Of a DNA stretch of 64,000 nucleotides, positions 15,791-24,528 are shown piece after piece. The notes under the pieces are model-generated. The model did not search any database, was not told the origin of the DNA, and saw only the letters and a program-made list of their open reading frames with translations. The number at the start of each line of letters is the position of its first letter. The first letter of the stretch is position 1. The stretch comes from Chersky-806 sp038252255 (GTDB lineage: Bacteria > Actinomycetota > Acidimicrobiia > IMCC26256 > JAENVU01). The translations under genes were made by a program, and so were the position numbers. The stretch lies in the NCBI GenBank assembly GCA_038252255.1, contig JBBSAM010000018.1:35357-99356 (forward strand), given 5' to 3'.

Positions 15791-16275
15791 CGCGCCACCT
15801 CCTGCATCCATCTCGCGCCGAGGTCCATCGCCTTGGGCGATGCCCCGCTCATCACCCGGGACATCAGGTCCGCGAGTGACACCCCGCGCAGCGTCTGCCG
15901 CCACGCGTCGTCCGCGTCGTTCATCACCGCGTGGATCGCACACGGCAGCGGGTACTCGCGAGCCGGGCGCGCCGCCGGACCGCGCCGGCGGATCTCCGAG
16001 CACCGGAACGCCGGCTCGAACCCGTCGATCGCCTCGACCACGTCGAGGACGCTGATCTCCGTGGGCGGCCGGGCGAGCCGGTAGCCACCGTGCGGGCCCT
16101 GCACCGACTCGAGCAGGCCCGCCCGGCTCATCGCCTGCAGGTGCTTCGCCAGATAGGCGCCGGGGACGCCGTGATACTCGGCCAGCCGGGCGGTGGGCAG
16201 GGACTGGTCCGGGGCCAGGAACCCGAGGAGCACCCCGCAGTGCAGGCCCCACTCGACGCCATCCGAGAGCTTCAT
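15787..16275 (-). CDS. Rrf2-family transcriptional regulator
   Basis: The 162-residue protein begins MKLSDGVEWGLH, a standard Rrf2 start, followed by the winged helix (helix-turn-helix about 26-50) and wing GPHGGYRLARP at 60-70. Three cysteines (13, 92, 112) are present; Cys92 and Cys112 lie in the region that binds Fe-S in IscR and NsrR, so redox or NO sensing is plausible but unproven. Two inverted repeats directly upstream (16274-16302) point to autoregulation. An upstream GTG at 16311 would place the palindromes inside the gene and is less likely. Confidence 0.85.
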   Translation of the reverse strand: MKLSDGVEWGLHCGVLLGFLAPDQSLPTARLAEYHGVPGAYLAKHLQAMSRAGLLESVQGPHGGYRLARPPTEISVLDVVEAIDGFEPAFRCSEIRRRGPAARPAREYPLPCAIHAVMNDADDAWRQTLRGVSLADLMSRVMSGASPKAMDLGARWMQEVAR

Positions 16276-16302
16276 TATCCGGATAATAACTATCCGAGTT
16301 AT
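16274..16302 (-). promoter_or_regulatory. Probable Rrf2 operator: two inverted repeats over the start
   Basis: A perfect 14-bp palindrome ATTATCCGGATAAT (16274-16287) touches the start codon. A second inverted repeat ATAACT-ATCCG-AGTTAT (16286-16302) overlaps it. Both contain TATCCG. On the minus strand TAGTTATTAT lies about 10-15 bases before the ATG and could be the -10 of a leaderless transcript. The AT-rich sequence stands out in this GC-rich genome. Confidence 0.7.
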
Positions 16303-16348
16303 GGCGGTCAACCGCTCCCCGTGCCGCGGTGCCCGACGGGGGCGAAGG

Positions 16349-17188
16349 TCAGAGGCGGTCGAAGAGGAGGCTCTGGACCGAGCGACCGATGCGGCCGACC
16401 TCGTCGTAGATCCCCGCCTCCGCGAATCCCACGCCCTGATCCGACGCGTGGGTGACCGCGTCGATCGCGACCCACTCCGTGACCGGATAGCGGCTCAGGT
16501 AGATCGTGAGATCCGGGTTGATGAACATCCAGCCCGCGTTCCAGTCCACGACCGCGCTCACGCCGTTCCCGAAGTCCGCAGCCGCGGCCACCCGCATCAG
16601 CGGCGAGTTCTCCTCCCCGGCGACGAGGGGAACGGTGAGGCGGAACCAGACGGTCGCGCCGCCCACGGTGTCGATGCCGCCGCGCACGGGCGCGATCTCC
16701 ATGGCGCCACCGAAGCTGATCGGGCCGACGCGCTCGAACGCGAAGCGGTCCGCGGCATCGGGTCCGACCTCGAGCTGATCGGCGGCGCGCGTCGCGCCGG
16801 GGATATCGAGTGGCTTCTCCCGCATCCGCAGCCCGACGGCTCGCGCGACCTCGGTCCCGTCGGCGACGATCGCCGCTTCGACGAGCTGGACCTTCTTGCC
16901 CGGGCGCAGCGTTCGGGTGCGCACCTCGAGCGGACCGAGCGGAACCGGGCGCAGCAGCTCGATCGTGAGCCGCGCGACGTGGGTGGCCGGGCCCGGCTCG
17001 TGACGCTCGATCGCGCGCGCCATCAGCGCCGACGGCGCGCCGCCGTGCTGCGCGTTCGGGTCCCACGGGCCACGTGCGAGCTCGGTCGCGACGAAGCGCT
17101 CGCCGTCCGAGCCGGCACCGTCGGGAAGGTAGATGCTCTCGGGAATCTCCACCCGCGGGAGCCTACGAGCGCGCGTGTGCGACGGCAT
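16349..17188 (-). CDS. Acyl-CoA thioesterase family protein (double hotdog)
   Basis: The protein of about 279 residues shows features of the TesB-like double-hotdog family: an N-terminal half with HGGAPSALMARAIE (about 48-61) and a C-terminal half with WMFINPDLTIYLSRYP near 225-240. Such enzymes hydrolyse acyl-CoA and are frequent in lipid-degrading actinobacteria. The ATG at 17188 is chosen; the reading frame continues upstream into the tandem repeat array, which is unlikely to be coding. It is divergent from an SDR operon. Confidence 0.75.
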   Translation of the reverse strand: MPSHTRARRLPRVEIPESIYLPDGAGSDGERFVATELARGPWDPNAQHGGAPSALMARAIERHEPGPATHVARLTIELLRPVPLGPLEVRTRTLRPGKKVQLVEAAIVADGTEVARAVGLRMREKPLDIPGATRAADQLEVGPDAADRFAFERVGPISFGGAMEIAPVRGGIDTVGGATVWFRLTVPLVAGEENSPLMRVAAAADFGNGVSAVVDWNAGWMFINPDLTIYLSRYPVTEWVAIDAVTHASDQGVGFAEAGIYDEVGRIGRSVQSLLFDRL

Positions 17189-17208
17189 CGGGACATCGGT
17201 CACACGCG

Positions 17209-17354
17209 CCTCCGCACTTCGTGCCCGCTCCGGCCTACGCTCGGTCCGCCGGGTCGCTCCGAGCCTCCGCACTTCGTGCCCGCTCCGGCCTACGCTCGGT
17301 CCGCCGGGTCGCTCCGAGCCTCCGCACTTCGTGCCCGCTCCGGCCTACGCTCGG
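17209..17354 (-). repeat. 55-bp tandem repeat array (2.6 copies) of the dispersed repeat
   Basis: Copies start at 17209, 17264 and 17319, exactly 55 bp apart and almost identical; the last is truncated. The unit contains CCTCCGCACTTCGTGCCCGC and CTCCGGCCTACGCTCGG. The array fills the divergent gap between the thioesterase and SDR genes and opens false reading frames. Related single copies lie at 14239, 36719 and 42235. Confidence 0.9.
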
Positions 17355-17357
17355 CCC

Positions 17358-18122
17358 GTGCCGGCACCGCAGTTGGAGGGTCGAGTCGCTCTCATCACCG
17401 GAGGGGCCTCGGGGCAGGGTCGGGCCGCCGCCGCCTTGTTCGCCGAGCACGGCGCCCGGATCGTCGTGGCCGACCTCAACGACGACGGCGCCGGCGAGAC
17501 CATCGCGATGGTGGACGCCGCGGGTAGCGAAGGGATCGCGGTCCACGCGGACATCTCCACGCGGGCCGATTGCGATGCCATGGTGCGCGCCACGATCGCC
17601 CACTTCGGGCAGCTCGACATCCTCTACAACAACGCCGCGGTCCAGATGTCGGGGCGCCTCGTCGACACCACCGAAGAGCAGTGGGACCTCACGATCGCGA
17701 CGAATCTCGACGCCGTGTTCTGGGCGTGCCGGGCCGCGCTGCCGCACCTGATCGCCACGGGGAACGCCAGCATCATCAGCACCGCGTCGGTGCTCGGGCT
17801 GATCGGGTCCGAGGGCTACGCCGCGTACGGTGCCGCCAAGGCCGGCCTGGTCGCGCTGACCCGCCAGATCGCGACCGAGTACGGACCGGCGGTGCGCGCC
17901 AACGTGATCGCGCCCGGTTCGATCGACACGCCGCGCTTTCGCAAGGTCGCGGAGACGATGCCACCCGAGTTCCTCACCGGGCTGCAGGGGACGATCCCCC
18001 TCCACCGGTTGGGCACGGCGGAGGACGTCGCCGGGATCGCCCTGTTCCTGGCCTCCGACCTCTCGGCCTACACGACGGGCGCCGTGATCCCGGCCGACGG
18101 CGGGCTGGCGGCGTTGCGATGA
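17358..18122 (+). CDS. Short-chain dehydrogenase/reductase
   Basis: This classical SDR of 254 residues has TGGASGQG at 14-21, NNAA at about 91-94 and the catalytic Ser144, Tyr157 and Lys161 (YxxxK reads YGAAK). It is probably NAD(H)-dependent, given an acidic residue (VADLND) after the second strand. The start is the GTG right after the repeat array, where homology begins. It overlaps the next SDR by ATGA, and an amidohydrolase follows; the three look like one catabolic operon for an unknown alcohol or ketone. Confidence 0.88.
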   Translation: MPAPQLEGRVALITGGASGQGRAAAALFAEHGARIVVADLNDDGAGETIAMVDAAGSEGIAVHADISTRADCDAMVRATIAHFGQLDILYNNAAVQMSGRLVDTTEEQWDLTIATNLDAVFWACRAALPHLIATGNASIISTASVLGLIGSEGYAAYGAAKAGLVALTRQIATEYGPAVRANVIAPGSIDTPRFRKVAETMPPEFLTGLQGTIPLHRLGTAEDVAGIALFLASDLSAYTTGAVIPADGGLAALR

Positions 18123-18892
18123 GCGACCGGTTCCGCGGGAAGGTCGCGGTCGTCACCGGTGCGGCATCGGGCCTCGGCGCCGCGGCCGCCGAGCGACTCG
18201 CGGCCGAGCACGCGACCGTGTTCGCCGCGGATCTGGACGGTGAAGGTGCGCTGCGGGTGGTCGATGCGATCGCGGATGCCGGGGGTGACGCCGAGTTCGC
18301 AGTGGTCGACGTCGCCAACGAGGGCGAAGTAGCCGCGATGTTCGAAGCCGTCGTCGAGCAACACGGCCGCCTCGACGTGCTCGTGTGCAGCGCCGCGGTC
18401 GAGACGCGGGCATCGGTGCTCGACACGACCGACGACGCCTGGCGCCGCGTCCTCGACGTGAACCTCAAGGGCCCGTTCCTCTGCATGAAGCACGGCATCG
18501 GGCCGATGGTGAGCACGGGCGGCGGCTCGGTGATCCTCCTCGGCTCGATCCTCGGTGCCATCGGGTCTCCGGGCTACGCCGCGTACTGCGCATCCAAAGG
18601 CGCGCTGGTCAACCTGGCCAAGCAGGCCGCGATCGAGCACGCCCCGGACGCGGTGCGCGTGAACGTGGTCTCGCCCAGCGCGTGCGAGACCGGCCTCTTC
18701 CTGCACATGGTCTCTCAGGCACCTGATCCCGAGGCGATCAAGACGATGGTGGCCGAGCGGACGCCGATGGGCCGCCTCGGTACCGAAGCCGACGTGATCG
18801 AAGCGATCATGTTCCTGGCCTCGGACGACTCGACCTACATCAGCGGGACGACCATCCCGCTCGACGGCGGCCTCGCGGCGCGGAGGATGTAG
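18119..18892 (+). CDS. Short-chain dehydrogenase/reductase
   Basis: This second SDR of 257 residues is coupled to the first by a 4-base overlap. It has TGAASGLG at 13-20, an acidic AADLDG after strand two suggesting NAD preference, and the catalytic Ser143, Tyr156 and Lys160 (YCASK). In place of the usual NNAG/NNAA it reads CSAA (90-93). Two adjacent non-identical SDRs may act on consecutive intermediates or different stereoisomers. The substrate cannot be inferred. Confidence 0.88.
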   Translation: MSDRFRGKVAVVTGAASGLGAAAAERLAAEHATVFAADLDGEGALRVVDAIADAGGDAEFAVVDVANEGEVAAMFEAVVEQHGRLDVLVCSAAVETRASVLDTTDDAWRRVLDVNLKGPFLCMKHGIGPMVSTGGGSVILLGSILGAIGSPGYAAYCASKGALVNLAKQAAIEHAPDAVRVNVVSPSACETGLFLHMVSQAPDPEAIKTMVAERTPMGRLGTEADVIEAIMFLASDDSTYISGTTIPLDGGLAARRM

Positions 18893-18896
18893 CCGC

Positions 18897-19964
18897 GTGC
18901 GCGACGGGTTGCGGGTCTTCGATGCCGATGCGCACGTGATCGAGCCACCCGGGCTCTTCGGGGCCGTCACGCCGGCCGGCACGGGCATGATCGACCTGCC
19001 CGCCACCACGCCGATGGTGCCGTGCGGCGACCCGGAGGTGCTCGCAGACTTTCTTGGCGACGGCTGCTCTGCTCCCGCGTACCTGCGCTGCATGGATGCC
19101 GAAGGGATCGACGCCGTCGTGCTCTACCCGTCCATCGGACTCTTCGTGCCGTTCCTGCCGTCGCTCTCGACCCGGGAGTCGGCCACCGCGTGCCGTGCGT
19201 ACAACGAGTGGATGGCCGAGTACCGGTCGACCGACCCGACCCGCCTGACGGGAGTCGCGCTCGTCCCGACCGGGGACATCGACCTGGCCGTCGCCGAGGC
19301 CGCGCACGCGGCGGATCTCGGGCTGCCCGGTGTCATGGTGCGCCCGAACCTGCTGTACGGCCGTGATCTCGGCGACCGCGCGTACGACCCCTTGTACGAC
19401 GCACTCGAGGAGCGCTCGCTCCTGCTGTCGGTGCACGAGGGACTCGGGGTGATGGGACCCACCATCGGGCGCGACCGCTCCGAGACGTTCGCGCTGCGCC
19501 ACGCGATGAGTCACCCGATGGAGCAGATGGCCGCGATGGCGAGCCTCATGTTGCTCGGCGCGCTCGAACGCCACCCCGGGCTGCGAGTTGCCTTCCTCGA
19601 GTCGGGCACTGGCTGGCTGCCGTACTGGCTCGCCCGCCTCGACGGCCACGCCGAATGGATGGCGGGCACCGAGACGGCGGGACTCGGCCTCACCCCGTCC
19701 GAGTACTTCGAGCGCCAGTGCGTGATCTGCACCGACCCCGACGACCCGCTCGCGGCGTGGGTGGTGTCACAGGTCGGCGCCGATCACGTGATGTGGGCGT
19801 CGGACTTCCCACACCCGGACGCGCTGTACCCGAACGCGGTGACGACGTTCCTGGGTGAGGCGGCGGAGCACGGGCTCGATGGTGACGCGCTCGCCGCCGT
19901 CCTCTGGGACACCCCGGTGCGCTGCTACTCCTGGGGCAACGGTGGGAGCGGTACGCCGACGTAA
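18897..19964 (+). CDS. Amidohydrolase family protein (TIM-barrel, amidohydrolase 2)
   Basis: The 355-residue protein begins with FDADAHVIEP (7-16), the metal-binding strand of amidohydrolase-2 proteins, and has HEG near 181 and MWASDFPHPDALYPN near 299, carrying the late catalytic Asp. Family members include decarboxylases and hydrolases of aromatic or acyl substrates. It starts with GTG four bases after the SDR stop, so it is in the same operon. Its last 40 bases overlap the convergent PH-domain gene. Confidence 0.85.
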   Translation: MRDGLRVFDADAHVIEPPGLFGAVTPAGTGMIDLPATTPMVPCGDPEVLADFLGDGCSAPAYLRCMDAEGIDAVVLYPSIGLFVPFLPSLSTRESATACRAYNEWMAEYRSTDPTRLTGVALVPTGDIDLAVAEAAHAADLGLPGVMVRPNLLYGRDLGDRAYDPLYDALEERSLLLSVHEGLGVMGPTIGRDRSETFALRHAMSHPMEQMAAMASLMLLGALERHPGLRVAFLESGTGWLPYWLARLDGHAEWMAGTETAGLGLTPSEYFERQCVICTDPDDPLAAWVVSQVGADHVMWASDFPHPDALYPNAVTTFLGEAAEHGLDGDALAAVLWDTPVRCYSWGNGGSGTPT

Positions 19965-20551
19965 CGCTCCAGGCGCCCGCGCGTGCGCCCGTCGAGATCC
20001 ACGTCGGGGCAGGAGACGATCACGTAGCGAGCGAGGTCCCTCCACCCGTACCACCAACCGCACCGCAGCTCGAGCAGTGGCTCGTCCTCCCGGAGGAGCC
20101 GGATCGTCAGGGGGATGGACCAGTAGCGGCCGATCTTGTAGCCGCGATGGACGCCCTTCAGGATCGGGAACGCGACGCGACGGAGCCGGAACGCATCGAC
20201 GTCGGCGAGCATCACGGTCCGGCTCTTGCGCAAGCGGTGCAGCACGATCGAGCGCGGCGACACGTCGACGCGTTCGAAGAGCGCGGGCAGGAACGCGATT
20301 CCGATCGCAAGGAACACGAGCGTGAACGGAACGGCCTTCAGGCGGCCGACGGGGAGCAGCAGCAACGCGAAGAAGATCAGCGCCGGACCAATCGCGCGCC
20401 AGTGGATCTGGGGACGCAGCACGAGCGTCGGGCGCTCCTTCTCCACGCGCGCCGGCGCGTCCGCGCTCTCCGGGACAGGTTCGCCCGGCGGCACGTTCAG
20501 CTTCGAGGCGCGCTGAGGACCAGCCGGTTCCGTCTGCATGTCAACGGACAC
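19925..20551 (-). CDS. Membrane protein with PH-like domain
   Basis: The 208-residue protein has a Pro/Glu-rich N-terminus and two closely spaced membrane segments (about 53-69 and 72-90). A C-terminal region follows with the pattern VDVSPRSIVLHRLRKSRTVMLADVDAF, typical of bacterial PH-like domains that sit under the membrane. No catalytic motif is visible. Its 3' end overlaps that of the amidohydrolase gene by 40 bases on the opposite strand. Function unknown. Confidence 0.6.
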   Translation of the reverse strand: MSVDMQTEPAGPQRASKLNVPPGEPVPESADAPARVEKERPTLVLRPQIHWRAIGPALIFFALLLLPVGRLKAVPFTLVFLAIGIAFLPALFERVDVSPRSIVLHRLRKSRTVMLADVDAFRLRRVAFPILKGVHRGYKIGRYWSIPLTIRLLREDEPLLELRCGWWYGWRDLARYVIVSCPDVDLDGRTRGRLERYVGVPLPPLPQE

Positions 20552-20595
20552 TCTGGATCAGATCGGACAGTGCTGGCAAGGGCCGATCCGGTCCG

Positions 20596-21528
20596 TCACG
20601 GCCAGGGATCGAGGCGGCGCAGGTACGCGAGCATCGCCGCGTTGGTCTCGGCCGGTCGCTCCTGTTGCGTGAAGTGACCGCAGTCGGGAATGACCACCCG
20701 CTCGAGATCCGGCACCCGTTCCTCCATGCCCTCGGTCATCGCCGGCAGGAGGACGGGATCGTTCGCGGCGCTGATCATGAGGCACGGCACGTCGATGGTG
20801 CGGTCGGCGAGGTCGGCGGTGAGGTGCCAGGATCGGTCGAGGTTCCGGTAGTACTGCAGGGGAGGGGTGAACGCGCCGCGAGGGCTGAACGCCTCGGCGA
20901 AGACGGCGATCACCTCGTCCGTGAACACCTCCTGGTTGACCGTGACCGGCCCCCGCAGCATGAGCTCGAGGAAGTCCACCGCGCCGCGACCCCAGGAGAG
21001 CACCCACTCGGCGACGCCCGGCTCCTGGAACTGGACGATGTATGGCGGGTCGTCGGGGAAGATGTTGCGCAGCATCTCGACGATGGGGATCGGCGTGCGG
21101 GGAAGGTCGGGCGTGTTCACGCCGATCACGCCCGCCGTGAGCTCGGGGTAGCGGCGGGCGAACGGCCACACCAACAACCCGCCCCAGTCGTCACCGGCCA
21201 GTACCGCGCGTTGGTGGCCGAGTCCGGTGATGGCACCGGCGAGGCACGCGTTGACCCACTCGATGTCGTAGTGGACATCCGGCTTGTCGGAGCGGCCGTA
21301 GCCGGGGAGGTCGACGGCGACGACGTGGAAGCCTGCTTCGGCGAGTGGCGCGAGCTGGTTGCGCCAGGAGTACGAGAGCTCGGGGAACCCGTGGCAGAGG
21401 AGCACCAGCGGGCCGGTGCCCTGCTCCAGGTAGTAGAGCCGGATGCCGTTGGTGACGACGTACCCGTCGCTCGCACCCTCCGGAATCGCCACGACTCGGG
21501 AACCTACCAGCGCGTCAGCACCGTCCAA
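20596..21528 (-). CDS. Alpha/beta hydrolase, epoxide hydrolase type
   Basis: The oxyanion motif HGFPE (46-50) and the nucleophile elbow GDDWGG near 113-118 with Asp as nucleophile are those of epoxide hydrolases and haloalkane dehalogenases rather than esterases. The general base His is in CGHFTQQERP near 285. At 310 residues it is full length. A GTG giving VVAIPEGAS about twelve residues in could be the true start. It is divergent from the SIMPL lipoprotein gene. The substrate is unknown. Confidence 0.82.
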   Translation of the reverse strand: MDGADALVGSRVVAIPEGASDGYVVTNGIRLYYLEQGTGPLVLLCHGFPELSYSWRNQLAPLAEAGFHVVAVDLPGYGRSDKPDVHYDIEWVNACLAGAITGLGHQRAVLAGDDWGGLLVWPFARRYPELTAGVIGVNTPDLPRTPIPIVEMLRNIFPDDPPYIVQFQEPGVAEWVLSWGRGAVDFLELMLRGPVTVNQEVFTDEVIAVFAEAFSPRGAFTPPLQYYRNLDRSWHLTADLADRTIDVPCLMISAANDPVLLPAMTEGMEERVPDLERVVIPDCGHFTQQERPAETNAAMLAYLRRLDPWP

Positions 21529-21580
21529 CGGCGAGGAATCCCAACGAGGGGTTCATGCGAAGACCGAACCTGGGGGCGAC

Positions 21581-22297
21581 ATGCTGCACGGACAGAAGCT
21601 CGCGATCGGATGTGCCGTCACCGCGCTGTTGCTGGCGGGCTGCGCGGCCCAAGGCGCGTCGGCGGCCACGACCGACCCGCAACCGCGCACGATCACCGGA
21701 ACCGCGACCGGCAAGATCGAAGGCGTGCCGGACACGCTCACGATCACGCTCGGCGTCGAGAGCCATGCCGGTTCGGCCCAGGAGACGCTGGCCCAGAACG
21801 CCGACCGGTCGAACCGGGTCGACGCAGCGCTTCAGGCGGCCGGAGTCGCGCCGGCGGATCTGCAGACCGCGCAGCTCTCCCTCGGACCGACCTACGACAA
21901 GTACTTCCGGATCAACGGGTACTCGGTCTCGAACGTCGTGATGGCCAAGGTCCACGACGTGTTGAACGCCGGCAAGGTGATCGACGCGGCCGCCGGCCAG
22001 GCCGGCAACGACATCCGCGTGCAGGGCATCACGCTCTCGATCGAGGACACCGGCAAGCTCGTCGCGGCGGCTCGGGCGAATGCGATGGCCCGGGCTCGGG
22101 CCCAGGCCCGCCAGCTGGCCCGGGGCGCCGATGTCCGACTCGGTGCCGTGCAGAAGGTCACGGAGCGCCGGCCGGACTCGCTGGCCCTGCCCAACTTCCA
22201 GTCGCTACGCGCCGACGTCGCCGCGGCTTCGGTCCCGATCGAGCCCGGGACCCAGGAGCTCTCCGTGGACGTGACGGTGGTCTACGGCATCAAATAG
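21581..22297 (+). CDS. SIMPL (DUF541) domain lipoprotein
   Basis: The 238-residue protein has a lipoprotein signal ending LLLAGC (Cys at about 21). A SIMPL/DUF541 domain follows, recognisable from ITGTATGKIEGVPDT near 40, the periodic VDAALQAAGV helix and the C-terminal VDVTVVYGIK. SIMPL proteins form oligomeric periplasmic assemblies and are linked to oxidative stress in some bacteria; the role here is unknown. The ATG fits the signal peptide start. The enoyl-CoA hydratase starts 15 bases after the stop. Confidence 0.85.
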   Translation: MLHGQKLAIGCAVTALLLAGCAAQGASAATTDPQPRTITGTATGKIEGVPDTLTITLGVESHAGSAQETLAQNADRSNRVDAALQAAGVAPADLQTAQLSLGPTYDKYFRINGYSVSNVVMAKVHDVLNAGKVIDAAAGQAGNDIRVQGITLSIEDTGKLVAAARANAMARARAQARQLARGADVRLGAVQKVTERRPDSLALPNFQSLRADVAAASVPIEPGTQELSVDVTVVYGIK

Positions 22298-22312
22298 TGG
22301 TTACCTTCGGGA

Positions 22313-23083
22313 ATGGCCGATCTCGTGCTCGTCGACACCGCCGATCGGGTCCGCACCATCACGCTCAACCGGCCCGAGGCGCGCAACGCCCTGAGTGTCG
22401 CGCTGCAGCGCGAGGCCGGCGCTGCACTGGCGGACGCCGACGAAGACGCCGGCGTCGACGTCGTGATCTTCACCGGCACGGATCCGGCGTTCTGCGCCGG
22501 ACTCGACCTGCGCGAGCTCGGGCAGGACGGTGCGAACCTCGTCGGCGGCGCGGACGATCCTGCGATCAGCCCGTTCGCGGCGCTCTGGAAGATGGGCAAG
22601 CCGGTCATCGGTGCGATCAACGGACCGTGTGTCACCGGTGGCTTCGAGCTCGCGCTGGCGTGCGACTTCCTCATCGCCTCCGACCGCGCCGCGTTTGCCG
22701 ACACGCACGCGCGGGTCGGGGTGATGCCCGCCGGCGGGATGAGCGTGTTCCTCCCCCAGGTGCTCGGCGTGCGCAAGGCGAAGGAGATGAGCCTGACCGG
22801 GAATTTCATGGGCGCGCACGAGGCGTTCGCCCGCGGGCTCGTGAACCACGTCGTGACCCATGAGCAGCTGCTCCCCGCGGCACGGCAGCTCGCGGCCGAC
22901 ATCGTGGGGAACGACCAGCCCGCGGTCCGCAGCCTGAAGCGGTTGTACGACGCGAACGCGCGCGTGACCGTCGGCGAGGCGATCGACCAGGAGCAGGCGA
23001 CGTTCCGCTCCTGGCGCATCGATCCCGCCGAGATCGAGCGCCGCCGCGCCGGGATCGTCGAGCGAGGACGCGGCCAGCAATGA
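22313..23083 (+). CDS. Enoyl-CoA hydratase/isomerase family protein
   Basis: The 256-residue crotonase has the oxyanion-hole segments DPAFCAGLDLREL (about 59-71) and NGPCVTGGFELALACDF near 103-119. The position of the first catalytic Glu of classical hydratases is His in FADTHARVGVMP, so the reaction may not be simple hydration. It is coupled to the downstream WS/DGAT gene by an ATGA overlap (23080-23083), suggesting a linked role in acyl-CoA or storage-lipid metabolism. Confidence 0.87.
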   Translation: MADLVLVDTADRVRTITLNRPEARNALSVALQREAGAALADADEDAGVDVVIFTGTDPAFCAGLDLRELGQDGANLVGGADDPAISPFAALWKMGKPVIGAINGPCVTGGFELALACDFLIASDRAAFADTHARVGVMPAGGMSVFLPQVLGVRKAKEMSLTGNFMGAHEAFARGLVNHVVTHEQLLPAARQLAADIVGNDQPAVRSLKRLYDANARVTVGEAIDQEQATFRSWRIDPAEIERRRAGIVERGRGQQ

Positions 23084-24474
23084 TCGGCGCCGAGCGCTTC
23101 GAGAGCCACATGAGCGACTCGGACGCGCTCATGTGGAACATCGAGAAGGACCCGCTGCTGCGATCCACGATCGTGACGGTGCTGCTGTTCGACCGGGCCC
23201 CGGACTGGGAACGCCTCGTGGACCGGATCGAGCGGGGAACGTGGTTGATCCCGCGCATGCGCCAGCGTGTGGCCACCCCGTTGCTCCGGATCGGCCCACC
23301 GCAATGGTCGGGTGACCCGAACTTCGACCTGCGCTACCACCTGCGCCGGGTGAAGGTGTGCGAGCCGACGCTGGACGCCGTTCTCGATCTCGCCCGCACC
23401 TCGGCGATGGCGGGCTTCGACCGCGCTCGCCCGCTCTGGGAGTACACGGTCGTCGAGGGACTCGAAGGCGGTCGCTCGGCGATGATCCTGAAGGTCCATC
23501 ACTCGATGACCGACGGCGTCGGCGGGATGAAGCTGCTCCTGATGCTGTTCGACTTCGAACGTGACCCCGAGCCGCCGGGACCCCTCGGACGCGTGGACGC
23601 GGTCCCGGTCTACGACCCGGTCGATCTCGTGCTCAGCTCGCTCGGCCATCGCCAGCGCCGCGCCTTCGGCATCGCCCGGCGCAGCGTCTCCGAGACGTTC
23701 GGTGTCACGAGCGCGGTCATGAGCGATCCTGTGCAAGCGGTGAAGGACGGGATGCGGGCGGCCGGATCGATCGCCCGATTCCTCGCACCGGCCACCGTCC
23801 CGCGCTCCCCCCTCCTCACGGCACGCACACTCGCCCGCCAGCTGAGCACGATGGAGGTTCCGGTCGACGACCTGAAGCGCGCCGCGAAGTCCGTCGGCGG
23901 CTCGTTGAACGACGCGTTCGTCGCCGCGGTCATCGGTGGCATGCAGCGGTACCACGAGTTCCACGGGGTGACCGTCGACGATCTGCGCATGGTCATGCCG
24001 ATCAACCTGCGCGAGGCGGGTTCCGCGCTCGGCGGCAACCACTTCACCCCGGCCCGGTTCCTGGTCCCGCTGACGATCAAGGATCCGGCGGACCGGGTGG
24101 TCACGCTCGGCCGGCTGACCCGCGAGATTCGCGACGAGCCCGCGGTGCATCTCACCGAGGCGCTGGCCGGTGTGCTGAACCAGCTCCCGACCACCGTCAC
24201 AACTGCGTTGTTCGGCGCGATGCTCAAGGGCGCGGACTTCGTGACGAGCAACGTGCCCGGCGCGCCGTTCACGATCTTCTCGGCCGGGGCGGAGCTCGAG
24301 CGGATGTACGCGTTCGCGCCGCTGGCGGGTGCGGCGGTGAACGTCACCCTGCTCTCGCACTGCGGGGTGTGCTGCATCGGCGTGAACGTCGACTCGGTCG
24401 CGGTCCCCGACTCCGAGACGTTCCTCCGCTGCGTGGGCGAGGGCTTCGACGAGGTCCTCGCCCTCACCCCCTGA
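23080..24474 (+). CDS. Wax ester synthase/diacylglycerol acyltransferase (WS/DGAT)
   Basis: This enzyme makes wax esters or triacylglycerol from acyl-CoA at the cytoplasmic membrane. The catalytic HHxxxDG motif is intact (HHSMTDG, residues 140-146), as are NDAFVAAV near 284 and the MPINLRE and GNH segments near 306-321 typical of the family. At 464 residues it is the usual length. Presence of this gene indicates storage lipid formation, common in actinobacteria. Confidence 0.93.
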   Translation: MIGAERFESHMSDSDALMWNIEKDPLLRSTIVTVLLFDRAPDWERLVDRIERGTWLIPRMRQRVATPLLRIGPPQWSGDPNFDLRYHLRRVKVCEPTLDAVLDLARTSAMAGFDRARPLWEYTVVEGLEGGRSAMILKVHHSMTDGVGGMKLLLMLFDFERDPEPPGPLGRVDAVPVYDPVDLVLSSLGHRQRRAFGIARRSVSETFGVTSAVMSDPVQAVKDGMRAAGSIARFLAPATVPRSPLLTARTLARQLSTMEVPVDDLKRAAKSVGGSLNDAFVAAVIGGMQRYHEFHGVTVDDLRMVMPINLREAGSALGGNHFTPARFLVPLTIKDPADRVVTLGRLTREIRDEPAVHLTEALAGVLNQLPTTVTTALFGAMLKGADFVTSNVPGAPFTIFSAGAELERMYAFAPLAGAAVNVTLLSHCGVCCIGVNVDSVAVPDSETFLRCVGEGFDEVLALTP

Positions 24475-24528
24475 CCCCGCCGGTGGGGGCGCGGGTTCTG
24501 CGGGGTGGGACGGTCGTAGCCTGGGTAC

